From AP-15 sp035570935 (lineage in GTDB: Bacteria; Pseudomonadota; Alphaproteobacteria; ATCC43930; CGMCC-115725), in assembly GCA_035570935.1 (NCBI GenBank), contig DATMKU010000383.1, positions 1 to 13,744 of the forward strand: a stretch of 13,744 nt of DNA, in the 5' to 3' direction. The position numbers and the translations under genes are program-made. Of the stretch, positions 6,942-13,578 are shown one piece after another. Positions within the stretch are counted from its first letter, which is position 1. Every line of letters begins with the position of its first letter. Under the pieces are notes generated by a model that was not told the origin of the DNA, ran no database searches, and saw only the letters and a program-made list of their open reading frames with translations.

Positions 6942-6966
6942 AACCTTAGGATTTGTGGACTAGGTT
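6942..6966. promoter_or_regulatory. Imperfect inverted repeat just upstream of the Phd antitoxin
   Basis: AACCTTAG (6942-6949) and CTAGGTT (6960-6966) form an inverted repeat with one bulged base, ending four bases before the antitoxin ATG. Phd-family antitoxins repress their own operon by binding such sites; a CCTCGAGG palindrome at 6911-6918 is a second candidate. Position and symmetry are the only evidence. Confidence 0.3.
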
Positions 6967-6970
6967 CCTG

Positions 6971-7222
6971 ATGATCATGCGCACCGTCAACATCCACGAA
7001 GCGAAAACCCATTTGTCGCGGCTGGTCGAGCGCGCCGCCAAAGGCGAACCGTTTGTGATCGCCAAGGCCGGCAAACCCTTGGTCAAGGTCGTGCCGTTCG
7101 ACGCGCCGGCGGGAGGCGAGGTTCGGCGCATCGGTTTCATGGATGGCTTGATCGAAGTGCCCGACGACTTTGACATGATGGGCGCCGACGAGATCGAGCA
7201 ACTCTTCAGCGGTAAAGAATGA
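6971..7222 (+). CDS. Type II antitoxin, Phd/YefM (VapB-like) family
   Basis: An 83-residue antitoxin. The N-terminal DNA-binding fold shows the family pattern TVNIHEAKTHLSRLVERAAK (residues 5-24), then GEPFVIAKAGKPLVKVVP. The acidic C-terminal tail (GFMDGLIEVPDDFDMMGADE) is the part expected to wrap the toxin. ATG 6971 is preferred, with AGG at 6962-6964 upstream; ATG 6977 is an alternative. The stop codon overlaps the toxin start in an ATGA arrangement (7219-7222), typical of translational coupling in TA operons. It would neutralise the adjacent VapC and repress its own transcription. Confidence 0.9.
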   Translation: MIMRTVNIHEAKTHLSRLVERAAKGEPFVIAKAGKPLVKVVPFDAPAGGEVRRIGFMDGLIEVPDDFDMMGADEIEQLFSGKE

Positions 7223-7605
7223 GGCTGCTGATCGACACGCATTTGCTGCTGTGGTCCGCCGGGCAATCCTCCCGATTGTCGCCGCAGGCGCGCAGCCTGA
7301 TTGGCGATCCGCACAACGAACTATTGTTCAGCGCTGCCAGCCTCTGGGAAATCGCTATAAAGGCGGGGCTCGGGAGGCGTGATTTCCGCGTAGACGCAAC
7401 CGAGCTACGACGTGGCCTTCTGATCAATGGCTATGGCGAGTTGGCGGTCACCGGCGAGCATGCGGTCGCTGTCACCGGCCTGCCGGCGATTCACAAGGAC
7501 CCATTCGATCGGCTGCTCCTGGCACAGAGTATTGTCGAAGATATCACCTTGCTGACTTCAGATGCGGTCATCGCGCAATATCCGGCGTCGATACGGCAAG
7601 TCTGA
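7219..7605 (+). CDS. vapC: Type II toxin, VapC-family PIN-domain ribonuclease
   Basis: A 128-residue PIN-domain protein of normal VapC length. The conserved acidic residues are in place: Asp6 in LLIDTH, Glu44 in SLWEIAIK, Asp94/Asp97 in HKDPFDRLL and Asp115 in LLTSDAVI. These bind the metal ions for RNA cleavage; VapC enzymes usually cut tRNA or rRNA and so stop translation when the antitoxin is degraded. The start overlaps the antitoxin stop by four bases and has no separate ribosome-binding site. The toxin looks intact and probably active. The target RNA cannot be predicted. Confidence 0.93.
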   Translation: MRLLIDTHLLLWSAGQSSRLSPQARSLIGDPHNELLFSAASLWEIAIKAGLGRRDFRVDATELRRGLLINGYGELAVTGEHAVAVTGLPAIHKDPFDRLLLAQSIVEDITLLTSDAVIAQYPASIRQV

Positions 7606-7629
7606 ACCGGCTGGCGCTCAAAGGGATGC

Positions 7630-7935
7630 GTGGTGAACGCCATCCGCAAATGGGCGATCAAGGAATTGCGGCGGATGGTGCTGGATGCGCTCGGCGCGCA
7701 CGATGCGGCGGTGTGGCTGTTCGGGTCGTGCGCGCGTGGCGAGGTGCGCCAGCACAGCGACATCGACATCGCAATCCTGCCCCGCGATGAGCTTCCCCTC
7801 GGGTTTTTCGGCGAGCTTCAGGCGGATATCGAGGACAGCAAAATTCCGTACGATGTCGATTTGGTCGACTTGACGCACGCGGACAGCGCCCTTGTAGACG
7901 CGGTTCGACGCGAGGGAATACCGTGGCGGAATTAG
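7630..7935 (+). CDS. mntA: MntA-type nucleotidyltransferase antitoxin
   Basis: A 101-residue minimal nucleotidyltransferase. The family motif GSX10DXD is exact (Gly32-Ser33 to Asp44-Ile-Asp46 in FGSCARGEVR..SDIDIAI), and a third acidic residue is likely Asp77 in YDVDLVDL. In the MntA/HepT system of Shewanella the MNT protein transfers AMP groups to a tyrosine of the HEPN toxin and disarms it; the same role is inferred here. GTG 7630 is chosen, with AAGGGA at 7621-7626 just upstream; a second GTG follows at 7633. The end overlaps the hepT start by 13 bases. It lies 24 bases after vapC in the same direction, so the two TA modules might share a transcript. Confidence 0.9.
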   Translation: MVNAIRKWAIKELRRMVLDALGAHDAAVWLFGSCARGEVRQHSDIDIAILPRDELPLGFFGELQADIEDSKIPYDVDLVDLTHADSALVDAVRREGIPWRN

Positions 7936-8327
7936 CGGAACGGCTTACCGAGGCGGGCGCGGCGCTCGCGACACTGGAGGAGGCGATCGGCAAGACCGTT
8001 CACTCGGTGCTTGAGCGCGACGGCGCGATCCTTCGACTGATTTATACTTTCGAGGCGCTGTGGAAAGCCTCGCAGCAACTGCTTGCGGAATCCGAAGGCA
8101 TTAACGTCGGGTCACCAAACGCTACGATCCGCGCCGCGCGGCGGGTCGGCTGGCTGTCGGACGAAGACGCAAGGGCTGCCTTCGACATCGGGAGTGATCG
8201 AAATCTCGCGGTTCACATGTACCGCGGGCAGATCGGCGAAGAAATCGAGGAGCGCCTCGCCGCCCATGCCGCGCTGCTGCGCCGCTGGCTCGCGGCGTTG
8301 CAGGCCCGCGCCGAGGCGCCCGATTAA
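7923..8327 (+). CDS. hepT: HepT-type HEPN-domain ribonuclease toxin
   Basis: A 134-residue, mostly helical HEPN protein of the HI0074 / nucleotidyltransferase-substrate-binding family. The RX4HXY motif is present as RNLAVHMY (Arg93, His98, Tyr100): Arg and His form the RNase site, and the Tyr is the residue AMPylated by MntA in the studied Shewanella pair. LIYTFEALWKASQQLL near the N-terminus and VGWLSDEDARAAFD before the motif fit the group. GTG 7923 places the start inside the mntA end (13-base overlap), as usual for the pair. All key residues are intact, so a working toxin is likely. It is followed by a 34-base gap to the converging pckA. Confidence 0.9.
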   Translation: MAELAERLTEAGAALATLEEAIGKTVHSVLERDGAILRLIYTFEALWKASQQLLAESEGINVGSPNATIRAARRVGWLSDEDARAAFDIGSDRNLAVHMYRGQIGEEIEERLAAHAALLRRWLAALQARAEAPD

Positions 8328-8361
8328 TCGCCGAGCCGCGCCCTCGGAAAGGCGGACGCGC

Positions 8362-9963
8362 TCAAACCCGGGGGTGGATCGCGGCGTCTTTGACCTCGTC
8401 GCTGACAAAGGGCTCGAATTCGCGAAAATTTTCCTCGAAGCGATGGGTCAGCGCGCGCGCGGTGTCGTCATAGGCGCGCTTGTCCGACCATGTGGTGCGC
8501 GGATCGAGCACCTCGCTCGGCACCTCGGGGCAGCTTTCGGGGACCAGCAACCCGAAATTCGGCTCGGCCCGCACCGGCACGTCGGCGAGCCTGCCGTCGA
8601 GGGCGGCGCGCAATAGCGCCCGCGTATGGGCGATCGGCATGCGCTTGCCGACACCATAGGTGCCGCCCGACCAGCCGGTGTTGACGAGCCAGCATTGCGA
8701 GCCGTGGCGCTTGATCCGCTCGCCGAGCAACTCGGCATAGGCCGACGGGTGGCGCGGCATGAAGGGTGCCCCAAAGCAGGTCGAAAACGTCGCCTCGGGG
8801 GCGTTGCCGAGACCCTTTTCAGTGCCGGCGACGCGCGCCGTATAGCCCGACAGGAAATGGTACATCGCCTGCTCGGCGTTGAGCTTGGCGATCGGCGGCA
8901 TGACCCCGAACGCGTCGGCGGTCAGCATCACGACATTTGCCGGGTGCGGCCCGAGCCCCTTCGGGTCGGCGTTCGGGATGAAGTCGATCGGGTAGCAGGC
9001 GCGGGTGTTCTCGGTCAGACTGTCGTCGTCGACATCGGGCAGCCGCGTCGCCGGATCGATCACGACGTTTTCCAGCACCGTGCCAAAGCGGCCGATCGTC
9101 GCGTAAATTTCCGGCTCGGCGGTCGGCGACAAATTGATGACCTTGGCGTAGCAGCCGCCCTCGAAATTAAAGATGCCGTTGTCGCTCCAGCCATGCTCGT
9201 CGTCGCCGATCAGGGTGCGCGAATTATCCGCCGACAAGGTCGTCTTGCCGGTGCCCGACAGCCCGAAAAAGATCGCGGCATCGCCCTTTGGCCCGACATT
9301 GGCCGAGGCGTGCATCGGCAGCACACCTTGCGCCGGCAACACGAAATTCAAATAGCCGAACACCGATTTCTTGATTTCGCCGGCATAGGCGGTGCCGCCG
9401 ATCAATACCAGCCCGCGCGCGAAATTGACCAGGATGAACGTCTCGGAATTGATCGCGTCGGCCTTGCCCAGCGCGCGGAACCCGGGGGCGTGCAGGATCG
9501 TGAACGCCGGCTCGAACCCGGCCAATTCCTCGACCGGCGGGCGAATGAACATGTTGCGCGAAAACAGGCTGTGCCAGGCACTGTCGGTCACCACCCGCAC
9601 CGGCAGCCGATAGGCCGGGTCGGCGCCGGCATACAAATCCTGCACGAACAATTCGCGGCCCTGGAAATAGGCGAGCATGCGCTGGTGCAGGCTGTCGAAG
9701 CGCTCGGGCATCACCGGTTGGTTGATCTTGCCCCACCACACCGTGTCTTTGGTGCCGGGTTCCTCGACAATGTATTTGTCGCGCGGGGTGCGACCGGTGA
9801 AGGCGCCGGTATTGACCGAAAAACTGCCGCCGGCGACGACCTCGCCCTCACCGCGGCGCACCGCATGCTCGTGCAGAACCGGCATCGGCAGGTTCCAATG
9901 CTCGGTTCCGAGGTGGTGCATGCCTTGGCGGTCCAGCCCAAGGCGGCTCTTTGTCGCGGTCAC
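8362..9963 (-). CDS. pckA: Phosphoenolpyruvate carboxykinase (ATP)
   Basis: PckA converts oxaloacetate and ATP to phosphoenolpyruvate, CO2 and ADP, the first committed step of gluconeogenesis, in the cytoplasm. The 533 residues match the ATP-type family (about 530-540). Visible are GRTPRDKY (Arg58), the EIKKSVF Lys pair, MHASANVG with the metal-binding His, the P-loop GLSGTGKTTLSAD (Gly234 to Lys240-Thr241), LIGDDEHGW with the metal-binding Asp, and TRACYPIDFI. The start is GTG at 9963-9961 because GGAGG lies seven bases upstream (plus strand 9971-9975) and the protein then begins like its relatives; the frame is open 31 codons further upstream to 10056 but that part has no homology. It is convergent with hepT. 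The HugZ-like gene lies 132 bases upstream on the same strand. Confidence 0.97.
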   Translation of the reverse strand: MTATKSRLGLDRQGMHHLGTEHWNLPMPVLHEHAVRRGEGEVVAGGSFSVNTGAFTGRTPRDKYIVEEPGTKDTVWWGKINQPVMPERFDSLHQRMLAYFQGRELFVQDLYAGADPAYRLPVRVVTDSAWHSLFSRNMFIRPPVEELAGFEPAFTILHAPGFRALGKADAINSETFILVNFARGLVLIGGTAYAGEIKKSVFGYLNFVLPAQGVLPMHASANVGPKGDAAIFFGLSGTGKTTLSADNSRTLIGDDEHGWSDNGIFNFEGGCYAKVINLSPTAEPEIYATIGRFGTVLENVVIDPATRLPDVDDDSLTENTRACYPIDFIPNADPKGLGPHPANVVMLTADAFGVMPPIAKLNAEQAMYHFLSGYTARVAGTEKGLGNAPEATFSTCFGAPFMPRHPSAYAELLGERIKRHGSQCWLVNTGWSGGTYGVGKRMPIAHTRALLRAALDGRLADVPVRAEPNFGLLVPESCPEVPSEVLDPRTTWSDKRAYDDTARALTHRFEENFREFEPFVSDEVKDAAIHPRV

Positions 9964-10047
9964 CGGCTCGCCTCCTTCATTCGACGTTTTCCTCCCGTAT
10001 ACGGCGCGGACCGTGGCATCGCGCGAGCGCCGCGGGCCGTAAGAGGG

Positions 10048-10076
10048 CGCTACCACAAGCCGGGCCAGCCTGTCAA
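10048..10076 (-). promoter_or_regulatory. Weak candidate promoter for pckA
   Basis: On the minus strand TTGACA (10076-10071) is followed after 17 bases by GTAGCG (10053-10048), a poor -10. It lies about 85 bases before the pckA start, in the 132-base gap after the HugZ-like gene. Pattern match only; no other regulatory motif was seen in this gap. Confidence 0.3.
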
Positions 10077-10095
10077 AGTTCGCGCGGCGCTGGCG

Positions 10096-10812
10096 TTATC
10101 GGCAGGCCTCTGCGACCAGTCGGGCGAGTGCCGAGCGCGCCGCCTCGACGGTCGGCACCGGTGCGGGAAAATCAAGGCGAAGGGTGTCGCCGCCGCGGCG
10201 CAGATCGAGCCCCTCGGGATCGAGGCCGGTCATCCGCCAACCGCTGTCCTCGCGGCCGAGCAGTTTTCGCGCATGAAAATCGATCGCGGCGGCATGGTCG
10301 CGGTTGATCTGCGCGACGATTTCCGCTTCGGCGCCGGCAAGCGGGCCGGTCTCGCCGTCAAACAGCAAATCAGCGCCGTCGATCCAGTCGATCCGCCCGA
10401 ACCCGGCGACGAGATGGCCGCGCGCGACCGCGACCCGATAGAGCCGAAAATCGGCAAAGCCGGCGTACACCGCGCTCGACGGATGGCGTGCGGTAAAACG
10501 CGCGAAGAGCCGCGGATCGGCGGCCGCTTCGGCGCGTCCGAGCAGGGTGAGGCGCGGGCCGTCGAGCCGGTCGGCATGGCCCTCGGTGCCGTCGAGCAGC
10601 AGCGAGACGCGTGGATCGAAGGCGATGTTGCGGCTGTGCTGGGCGAGGTCGGAAAGCAGCAGCAACGGGCTTGCATCGAGGTCGGCGGCGACCAGCACCA
10701 GCGAGGCGTAGGGCGCGCCCTCGAGGCTCGTGGCCAGCGCCGCACGCTCGCAGCCCCGCATCAACCGGCGGGCGAACCCGGCGGAATCCCGGCTCGGTTC
10801 CTCTCGGCTCAT
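10096..10812 (-). CDS. HugZ-like FMN-binding split-barrel protein with C-terminal DUF2470
   Basis: A 238-residue protein with a pyridoxamine-5'-phosphate-oxidase-like split barrel (about residues 10-145: AALATSLEGAPYASLVLVAA, LLLLSDLAQHSRNIAFDPRV, VSLLLDG, LTLLGRAE, FRLYRVAVARGHLVAGFGRI) and a C-terminal DUF2470 domain (about 160-236: IVAQINRDHAAAIDFHARKL, GWRMTGLDPEGLDLR). Proteins with this architecture include HugZ heme oxygenases and other heme-iron-utilisation proteins, but many are uncharacterised, so the substrate is not certain. ATG 10812 is the only suitable start; the frame continues upstream to 10902 with unrelated sequence, and no strong Shine-Dalgarno is seen. It is divergent from the RelB gene and upstream of pckA on the same strand, with no obvious functional link. 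Confidence 0.85.
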   Translation of the reverse strand: MSREEPSRDSAGFARRLMRGCERAALATSLEGAPYASLVLVAADLDASPLLLLSDLAQHSRNIAFDPRVSLLLDGTEGHADRLDGPRLTLLGRAEAAADPRLFARFTARHPSSAVYAGFADFRLYRVAVARGHLVAGFGRIDWIDGADLLFDGETGPLAGAEAEIVAQINRDHAAAIDFHARKLLGREDSGWRMTGLDPEGLDLRRGGDTLRLDFPAPVPTVEAARSALARLVAEACR

Positions 10813-10915
10813 CGGCGTAGTGGGCGATACCGGCGGGTGCGGCGTCAAGCCGAAATCCCGAGCGGATCGGCGGAAGCGACGCCGACCCGCAACCCTGAAC
10901 AATGAGGCGCACGTA

Positions 10916-10936
10916 GCTACATTGTAGCATTATAAA
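10916..10936 (+). promoter_or_regulatory. Perfect palindrome and -10-like box upstream of relB
   Basis: GCTACATTGTAGC at 10916-10928 is a perfect palindrome with a one-base centre. TATAAA follows at 10931-10936 and could serve as a -10 box; no good -35 is seen. The palindrome would lie between -35 and -10 and is a good candidate operator for the ribbon-helix-helix antitoxin encoded 18 bases further on, consistent with TA autoregulation. The AT-rich patch contrasts with the GC-rich surroundings. Confidence 0.5.
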
Positions 10937-10953
10937 AGAGGAGTGGGTGGATC

Positions 10954-11217
10954 TTGGCCTCAGATACGGTCGTGCGCGCGCGCGTCGATGGGCGAATAAA
11001 GCAAAGAGCAGCCGCGGTCCTGGCGGAGATGGGGTTGTCGGTTTCCGACGCGATCCGCCTGCTGCTCGTGCGCGTTGCGGCTGACAAGGCGCTGCCGTTC
11101 GCGGTCAAGGTGCCGAACGCCGAGACCTTGGCGGCGATGGTGGAGCTGGAGCGCGGCGACGGCGCGGCGTTCGACACGGTGGGCGAACTGATCGCCGACC
11201 TAAATGCGGAGGATTGA
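10954..11217 (+). CDS. Type II antitoxin, RelB/DinJ family
   Basis: An 87-residue ribbon-helix-helix antitoxin. TVVRARVDGRIKQRAAAVLA is the DNA-binding strand and first helix, followed by EMGLSVSDAIRLLLVRVAAD, the hallmark of the RelB/DinJ family; the C-terminal part (FDTVGELIADLNAED) should bind the toxin. The start is TTG 10954 with GAGGAG at 10938-10943; no in-frame ATG or GTG lies before it, and TTG starts keep antitoxin expression modest. It overlaps the YafQ-like toxin by 14 bases. The antitoxin-toxin pairing with DinJ/YafQ relatives is well known. Confidence 0.9.
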   Translation: MASDTVVRARVDGRIKQRAAAVLAEMGLSVSDAIRLLLVRVAADKALPFAVKVPNAETLAAMVELERGDGAAFDTVGELIADLNAED

Positions 11218-11758
11218 GCGGGCCACGGCGTTCAATCGCGATTATCGCAGAGCCAAAGCGCAATCCCGCTACCGTAACCTCGATCACCGGCTCGCGATTC
11301 TCCTGGAGTTCCTGGTCAACGACCAGGCAATGCCGGCGCAAAACCGCGATCATGCCCTGTTAGGGGCTTGGGCTGGATATCGAGACTGCCATCTTTGGCC
11401 CGACCTAATGTTGATCTATGCAAAACCCTCGCCCCACATGCTGCGACTGGTCAGACTTGGATCGCATAGTGAGCTGTTCGAATCGCCGAGGTGTCGCGAT
11501 ATGCCTGCCGATGATGCAGACGAAGTGTCGATCGGGGTCACGGCCTTCAAGGCGCGTTGCCTGGCCCTGATCGATGACGTGGCGCGTGGCAAGACGCGCC
11601 GCGTTGCGCTGATGAAGCACAATCGGCCGGTGGCCGCGATCGTCCCGGTGGAAGGCTGCCCGGCGCCGCTTTGGGGCGCGCTGCGCGGAACAGTGACGGT
11701 AGCGCCCGGCGCCGATCTGACGCAGGAAGCCGGGGAGGTCTGGGAAGCCGATACCTGA
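11204..11758 (+). CDS. YafQ-type mRNA interferase toxin fused in frame to a Phd-type antitoxin
   Basis: 184 residues made of two domains. Residues 1-92 are a YafQ/RelE-superfamily toxin: the E. coli YafQ catalytic residues His50, His63, Asp67 and His87 correspond to His50 (NRDHALLG), His63 and Asp67 (GYRDCHLWPDLMLIY) and His88 (RLGSHSELF). YafQ toxins normally end right there. Here there is no stop: the frame continues through ESPRCRDMPADDADE into a Phd/YefM antitoxin domain (about 108-184: SIGVTAFKARCLALIDDVAR, RRVALMKHNRPVAAIVPVEG, acidic tail). Met100 (ATG 11501) has GAGG at 11488-11491, nine bases upstream, so the antitoxin could also be made alone. The Phd part belongs with the truncated VapC that follows two bases later. 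Either a real toxin-antitoxin fusion or a lost stop codon between two neighbouring TA modules. Confidence 0.85.
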   Translation: MRRIERATAFNRDYRRAKAQSRYRNLDHRLAILLEFLVNDQAMPAQNRDHALLGAWAGYRDCHLWPDLMLIYAKPSPHMLRLVRLGSHSELFESPRCRDMPADDADEVSIGVTAFKARCLALIDDVARGKTRRVALMKHNRPVAAIVPVEGCPAPLWGALRGTVTVAPGADLTQEAGEVWEADT

Positions 11759-11760
11759 TC

Positions 11761-12027
11761 ATGGCCCGGCCTGTGCTGCTCGACACCTGTGCCGCGATCT
11801 GGCTGATGAACGGCGACCCGATGTCCGCGGACAGCCGCGCCTCGGTCACTGTGGCGCGCTCCGGCAATCTCGGCGTCTACCTGTCGCCGATGTCGGCATG
11901 GGGGATCGCCACGCTCGCGGCATTCCCGCATCGCTGGCCCCTCGTCAACGCCCAAAGGGAAAAATCGGATAAAGCTGACCGCGATTCTTTGCGCCGTGCC
12001 GCGTCTGCCGTGCACGGCCCGGCCTGA
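11761..12027 (+). pseudogene. Truncated VapC-like PIN-domain toxin
   Basis: 88 residues beginning MARPVLLDTCAAIWLMNGDP, a clear VapC N-terminus with the first metal-binding Asp (Asp8), followed by NLGVYLSPMSAWGIATLAA. In intact relatives this motif reads SAWEIA; here the conserved Glu is Gly. After residue 53 or so the sequence (FPHRWPLVNAQREKS...) no longer resembles VapC, and the C-terminal acidic residues are missing. Normal length is about 130. It is almost certainly inactive, and would not need the Phd-type antitoxin fused to the YafQ domain just upstream (stop 11756-11758, start 11761). Homology ends near 11920, which may be the left edge of the inserted methyltransferase/endonuclease segment. 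Confidence 0.75.
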
Positions 12028-12080
12028 GCGAGGTTTTCTGCAACCAAAGCGGCGCATTTCAAATTACACGGAACTTATAA

Positions 12081-12109
12081 TTGACAAGAGTTGGCGGCTC
12101 TGGTCTGAT
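12081..12109 (+). promoter_or_regulatory. Candidate sigma70-type promoter for the methyltransferase
   Basis: TTGACA at 12081-12086, 17-base spacer, TCTGAT at 12104-12109 (four of six consensus bases). It lies in an AT-richer patch (about 12050-12130) within the 196-base gap between the vapC remnant and the methyltransferase. Nothing else is recognised in this gap. Confidence 0.4.
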
Positions 12110-12223
12110 AGGTTCGTGTTTTGTTTCACGGTAGAGCTTACTGAGGGCGCGTCGAACCGACTGCCACCGCGGCGTACCGGGATACGATCGGATCGCGTAG
12201 CGATGCGTCGATGTGAGGATCGG

Positions 12224-12757
12224 ATGTCTGTCGTCGAACAACTCGATGCGTATGCGCCTCTGGATTCGGTCTGGTATGGCGAGGAAGATGCCGAGCTGGT
12301 CGAGCAGCTTCTCAGATTTTATCCGCATTCGGAGCCTCGCCTGATCCTCGACGCAACGGTCAACGGTGCCCGCTTCTGGCGCCGAAGTCTGCGGCCGGTG
12401 ATCGGGCTTGATATCGACGCGCGGCATCGGCCGGCGATATGCGCAGACAACACGGCGATGCCGTTTGCTTCTGGAATGTTCGACGTCGTCGTTTATGACC
12501 CGCCTCATATACCTAACCAAGGCCGTGACCGTTCCAAGGACTTCAACATACGTTTTGGGCTTGGCGAACGCTCCGCCAAAGAAAACGGCTATTCGTTTTC
12601 CTATACCTTTCCTGCGTTCATGGCGGAGGCATGGCGAGTGCTGGCCCTTGATGGTGTGTTGCTCTGCAAGATCACAGATTACGTGCACAACCATCGCTAC
12701 CAATGGGCCCATATCGATCCGGGCAAAAAGCCGGATTTACAGCTTGCGATTGCATAA
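12224..12757 (+). CDS. DNA methyltransferase, reading frame broken near its C-terminus
   Basis: 177 residues with an S-adenosylmethionine-dependent DNA methyltransferase core: motif I LILDATVNGARFW (40-52), ribose-binding GLDID (61-65), and catalytic motif IV VVYDPPH (89-95), a DPPY-type variant that points to an amino (N6-A or N4-C) methylase. EAWRVLALDGVLLCKITDYV and NHRYQWAHID follow. ATG 12224 has GAGGA at 12215-12219; an ATG at 12203 lacks one. The frame then ends oddly with PGKKPDLQLAIA. In the frame one base earlier the expected C-terminus continues to 12867 (next entry); one extra A in the AAAAA run at 12725-12729 would join them into about 214 residues. The specificity is unknown. 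The converging gene at 12779-13543 is a candidate restriction partner. Confidence 0.75.
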   Translation: MSVVEQLDAYAPLDSVWYGEEDAELVEQLLRFYPHSEPRLILDATVNGARFWRRSLRPVIGLDIDARHRPAICADNTAMPFASGMFDVVVYDPPHIPNQGRDRSKDFNIRFGLGERSAKENGYSFSYTFPAFMAEAWRVLALDGVLLCKITDYVHNHRYQWAHIDPGKKPDLQLAIA

Positions 12758-12867
12758 TAAAGGTATGGAAAGGACCGATCATCGATCCGAAGTGGAAGAC
12801 CGCTCATCACACCCGGCGGCAGCATTGTTATTGGATCGTCTTTCGCAAATCCGCGCGATGTGAATGA
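12721..12867 (+). pseudogene. Displaced C-terminus of the DNA methyltransferase
   Basis: Frame 1 reads GQKAGFTACDCIIKVWKGPI, then IDPKWKTAHHTRRQHCYWIV, then FRKSARCE and a TGA at 12865-12867. It reads as a natural C-terminal extension of the methyltransferase (the family ends with a DPKW..AHH.RR.HCYWIV-like segment, from memory). It lies antisense to the last 89 bases of the minus-strand gene. The break falls at an A homopolymer, so a sequencing or recent indel origin is likely. Confidence 0.65.
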
Positions 12868-13543
12868 TCAGAGCCGCTGCAATCAAGGGGGTCTCGGTTA
12901 TCACCGGCAGTGCTGACGGCTCGCGCAGCTTTTCCCATTCGAGGAGGAGTATGCAGTCCTCGACCCGGAGCCCTCGGATCTGGCATTTCCCGTCTGAGCC
13001 GTCGAAATGGACGTGAAAGGCGAGGTGACCTTCGTAAAACACATCTGCGCCCAGACTCCGGCGGCCGACGCGCCTGCCGACAGGTACCGGTTCGCATTCA
13101 GCGAGAAGGCGCAGCAGCGTAATGGGTATGTCAACCAGTTGATAACAGACCCGACCGGCGCTCCAGATTGCCCGCAGCATCAAGATGAGATCGTATCTTC
13201 CCAAATGCTCGATAGCGCGTGTCTTGAGAGTTTCGGCGTCCCATGGCTCGCGTTCGGCGGTGCAAAGCTTGGTGATATTGATCAGGCTCCGCTTGGTGCC
13301 GATGCCGGTTTCGGTCTTGAGGGAAATACGTTGCCCCTCGATCTGAACATTATAACGGGGCTGGTTCACTCCGCCGGAGGTGATGACCGTGAGGGGCTTG
13401 TGGATTGCCCGAAAGGTGCGTTCAACAAGCGCCTCAAAATAGATCCCTTGCGGCGGGACAGTGGGATAGATCGAATGATGGACATCTACGAACGTCTTCA
13501 GAAAGGTCAGAAACTCGACATCGAAGACGCTGCTGTCGTCCAT
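12779..13543 (-). CDS. Candidate type II restriction endonuclease
   Basis: A 254-residue protein I cannot assign to a named family. Segments YFEALVERTFRAI (35-47), YNVQIEGQRISLKTETGIGT (64-83) and SLINITKLCTAEREPWDAET (86-105) look like a restriction-enzyme core: a strand with Lys76 and Glu78 (SLKTE) after a turn, and a basic/helical ITKLCTAE segment. A canonical PD-(D/E)XK pattern is not complete (Asn65 where Asp is common, Ser74 before Leu-Lys). The main support is its position, converging with a DNA methyltransferase. ATG 13543 has no clear Shine-Dalgarno and an AT-rich leader. The last 30 residues, rich in Arg, Asn and Ser, are antisense to the methyltransferase C-terminus and may be an unconserved tail. 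Alternative: another DNA-binding or defence protein. Confidence 0.55.
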   Translation of the reverse strand: MDDSSVFDVEFLTFLKTFVDVHHSIYPTVPPQGIYFEALVERTFRAIHKPLTVITSGGVNQPRYNVQIEGQRISLKTETGIGTKRSLINITKLCTAEREPWDAETLKTRAIEHLGRYDLILMLRAIWSAGRVCYQLVDIPITLLRLLAECEPVPVGRRVGRRSLGADVFYEGHLAFHVHFDGSDGKCQIRGLRVEDCILLLEWEKLREPSALPVITETPLIAAALIIHIARICERRSNNNAAAGCDERSSTSDR

Positions 13544-13578
13544 AATGCTAAATTAGCGTATAGCTGCGACGCAGGGCA

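Noticed and set aside
8331..8347. Bidirectional terminator between hepT and pckA
   Set aside because: Only a 5-base stem (CCGAG/CTCGG) with no T-run on either strand.
8626..10905. 759-codon open frame on the plus strand
   Set aside because: Antisense to pckA and the HugZ-like gene, both of which have full motif sets on the minus strand.
12724..12730. Programmed -1 frameshift at C AAA AAG to make full-length methyltransferase
   Set aside because: The heptamer is only half of a good slippery site (the first codon would re-pair poorly with CAA) and I see no stimulator stem; a one-base indel in the A-run is simpler.
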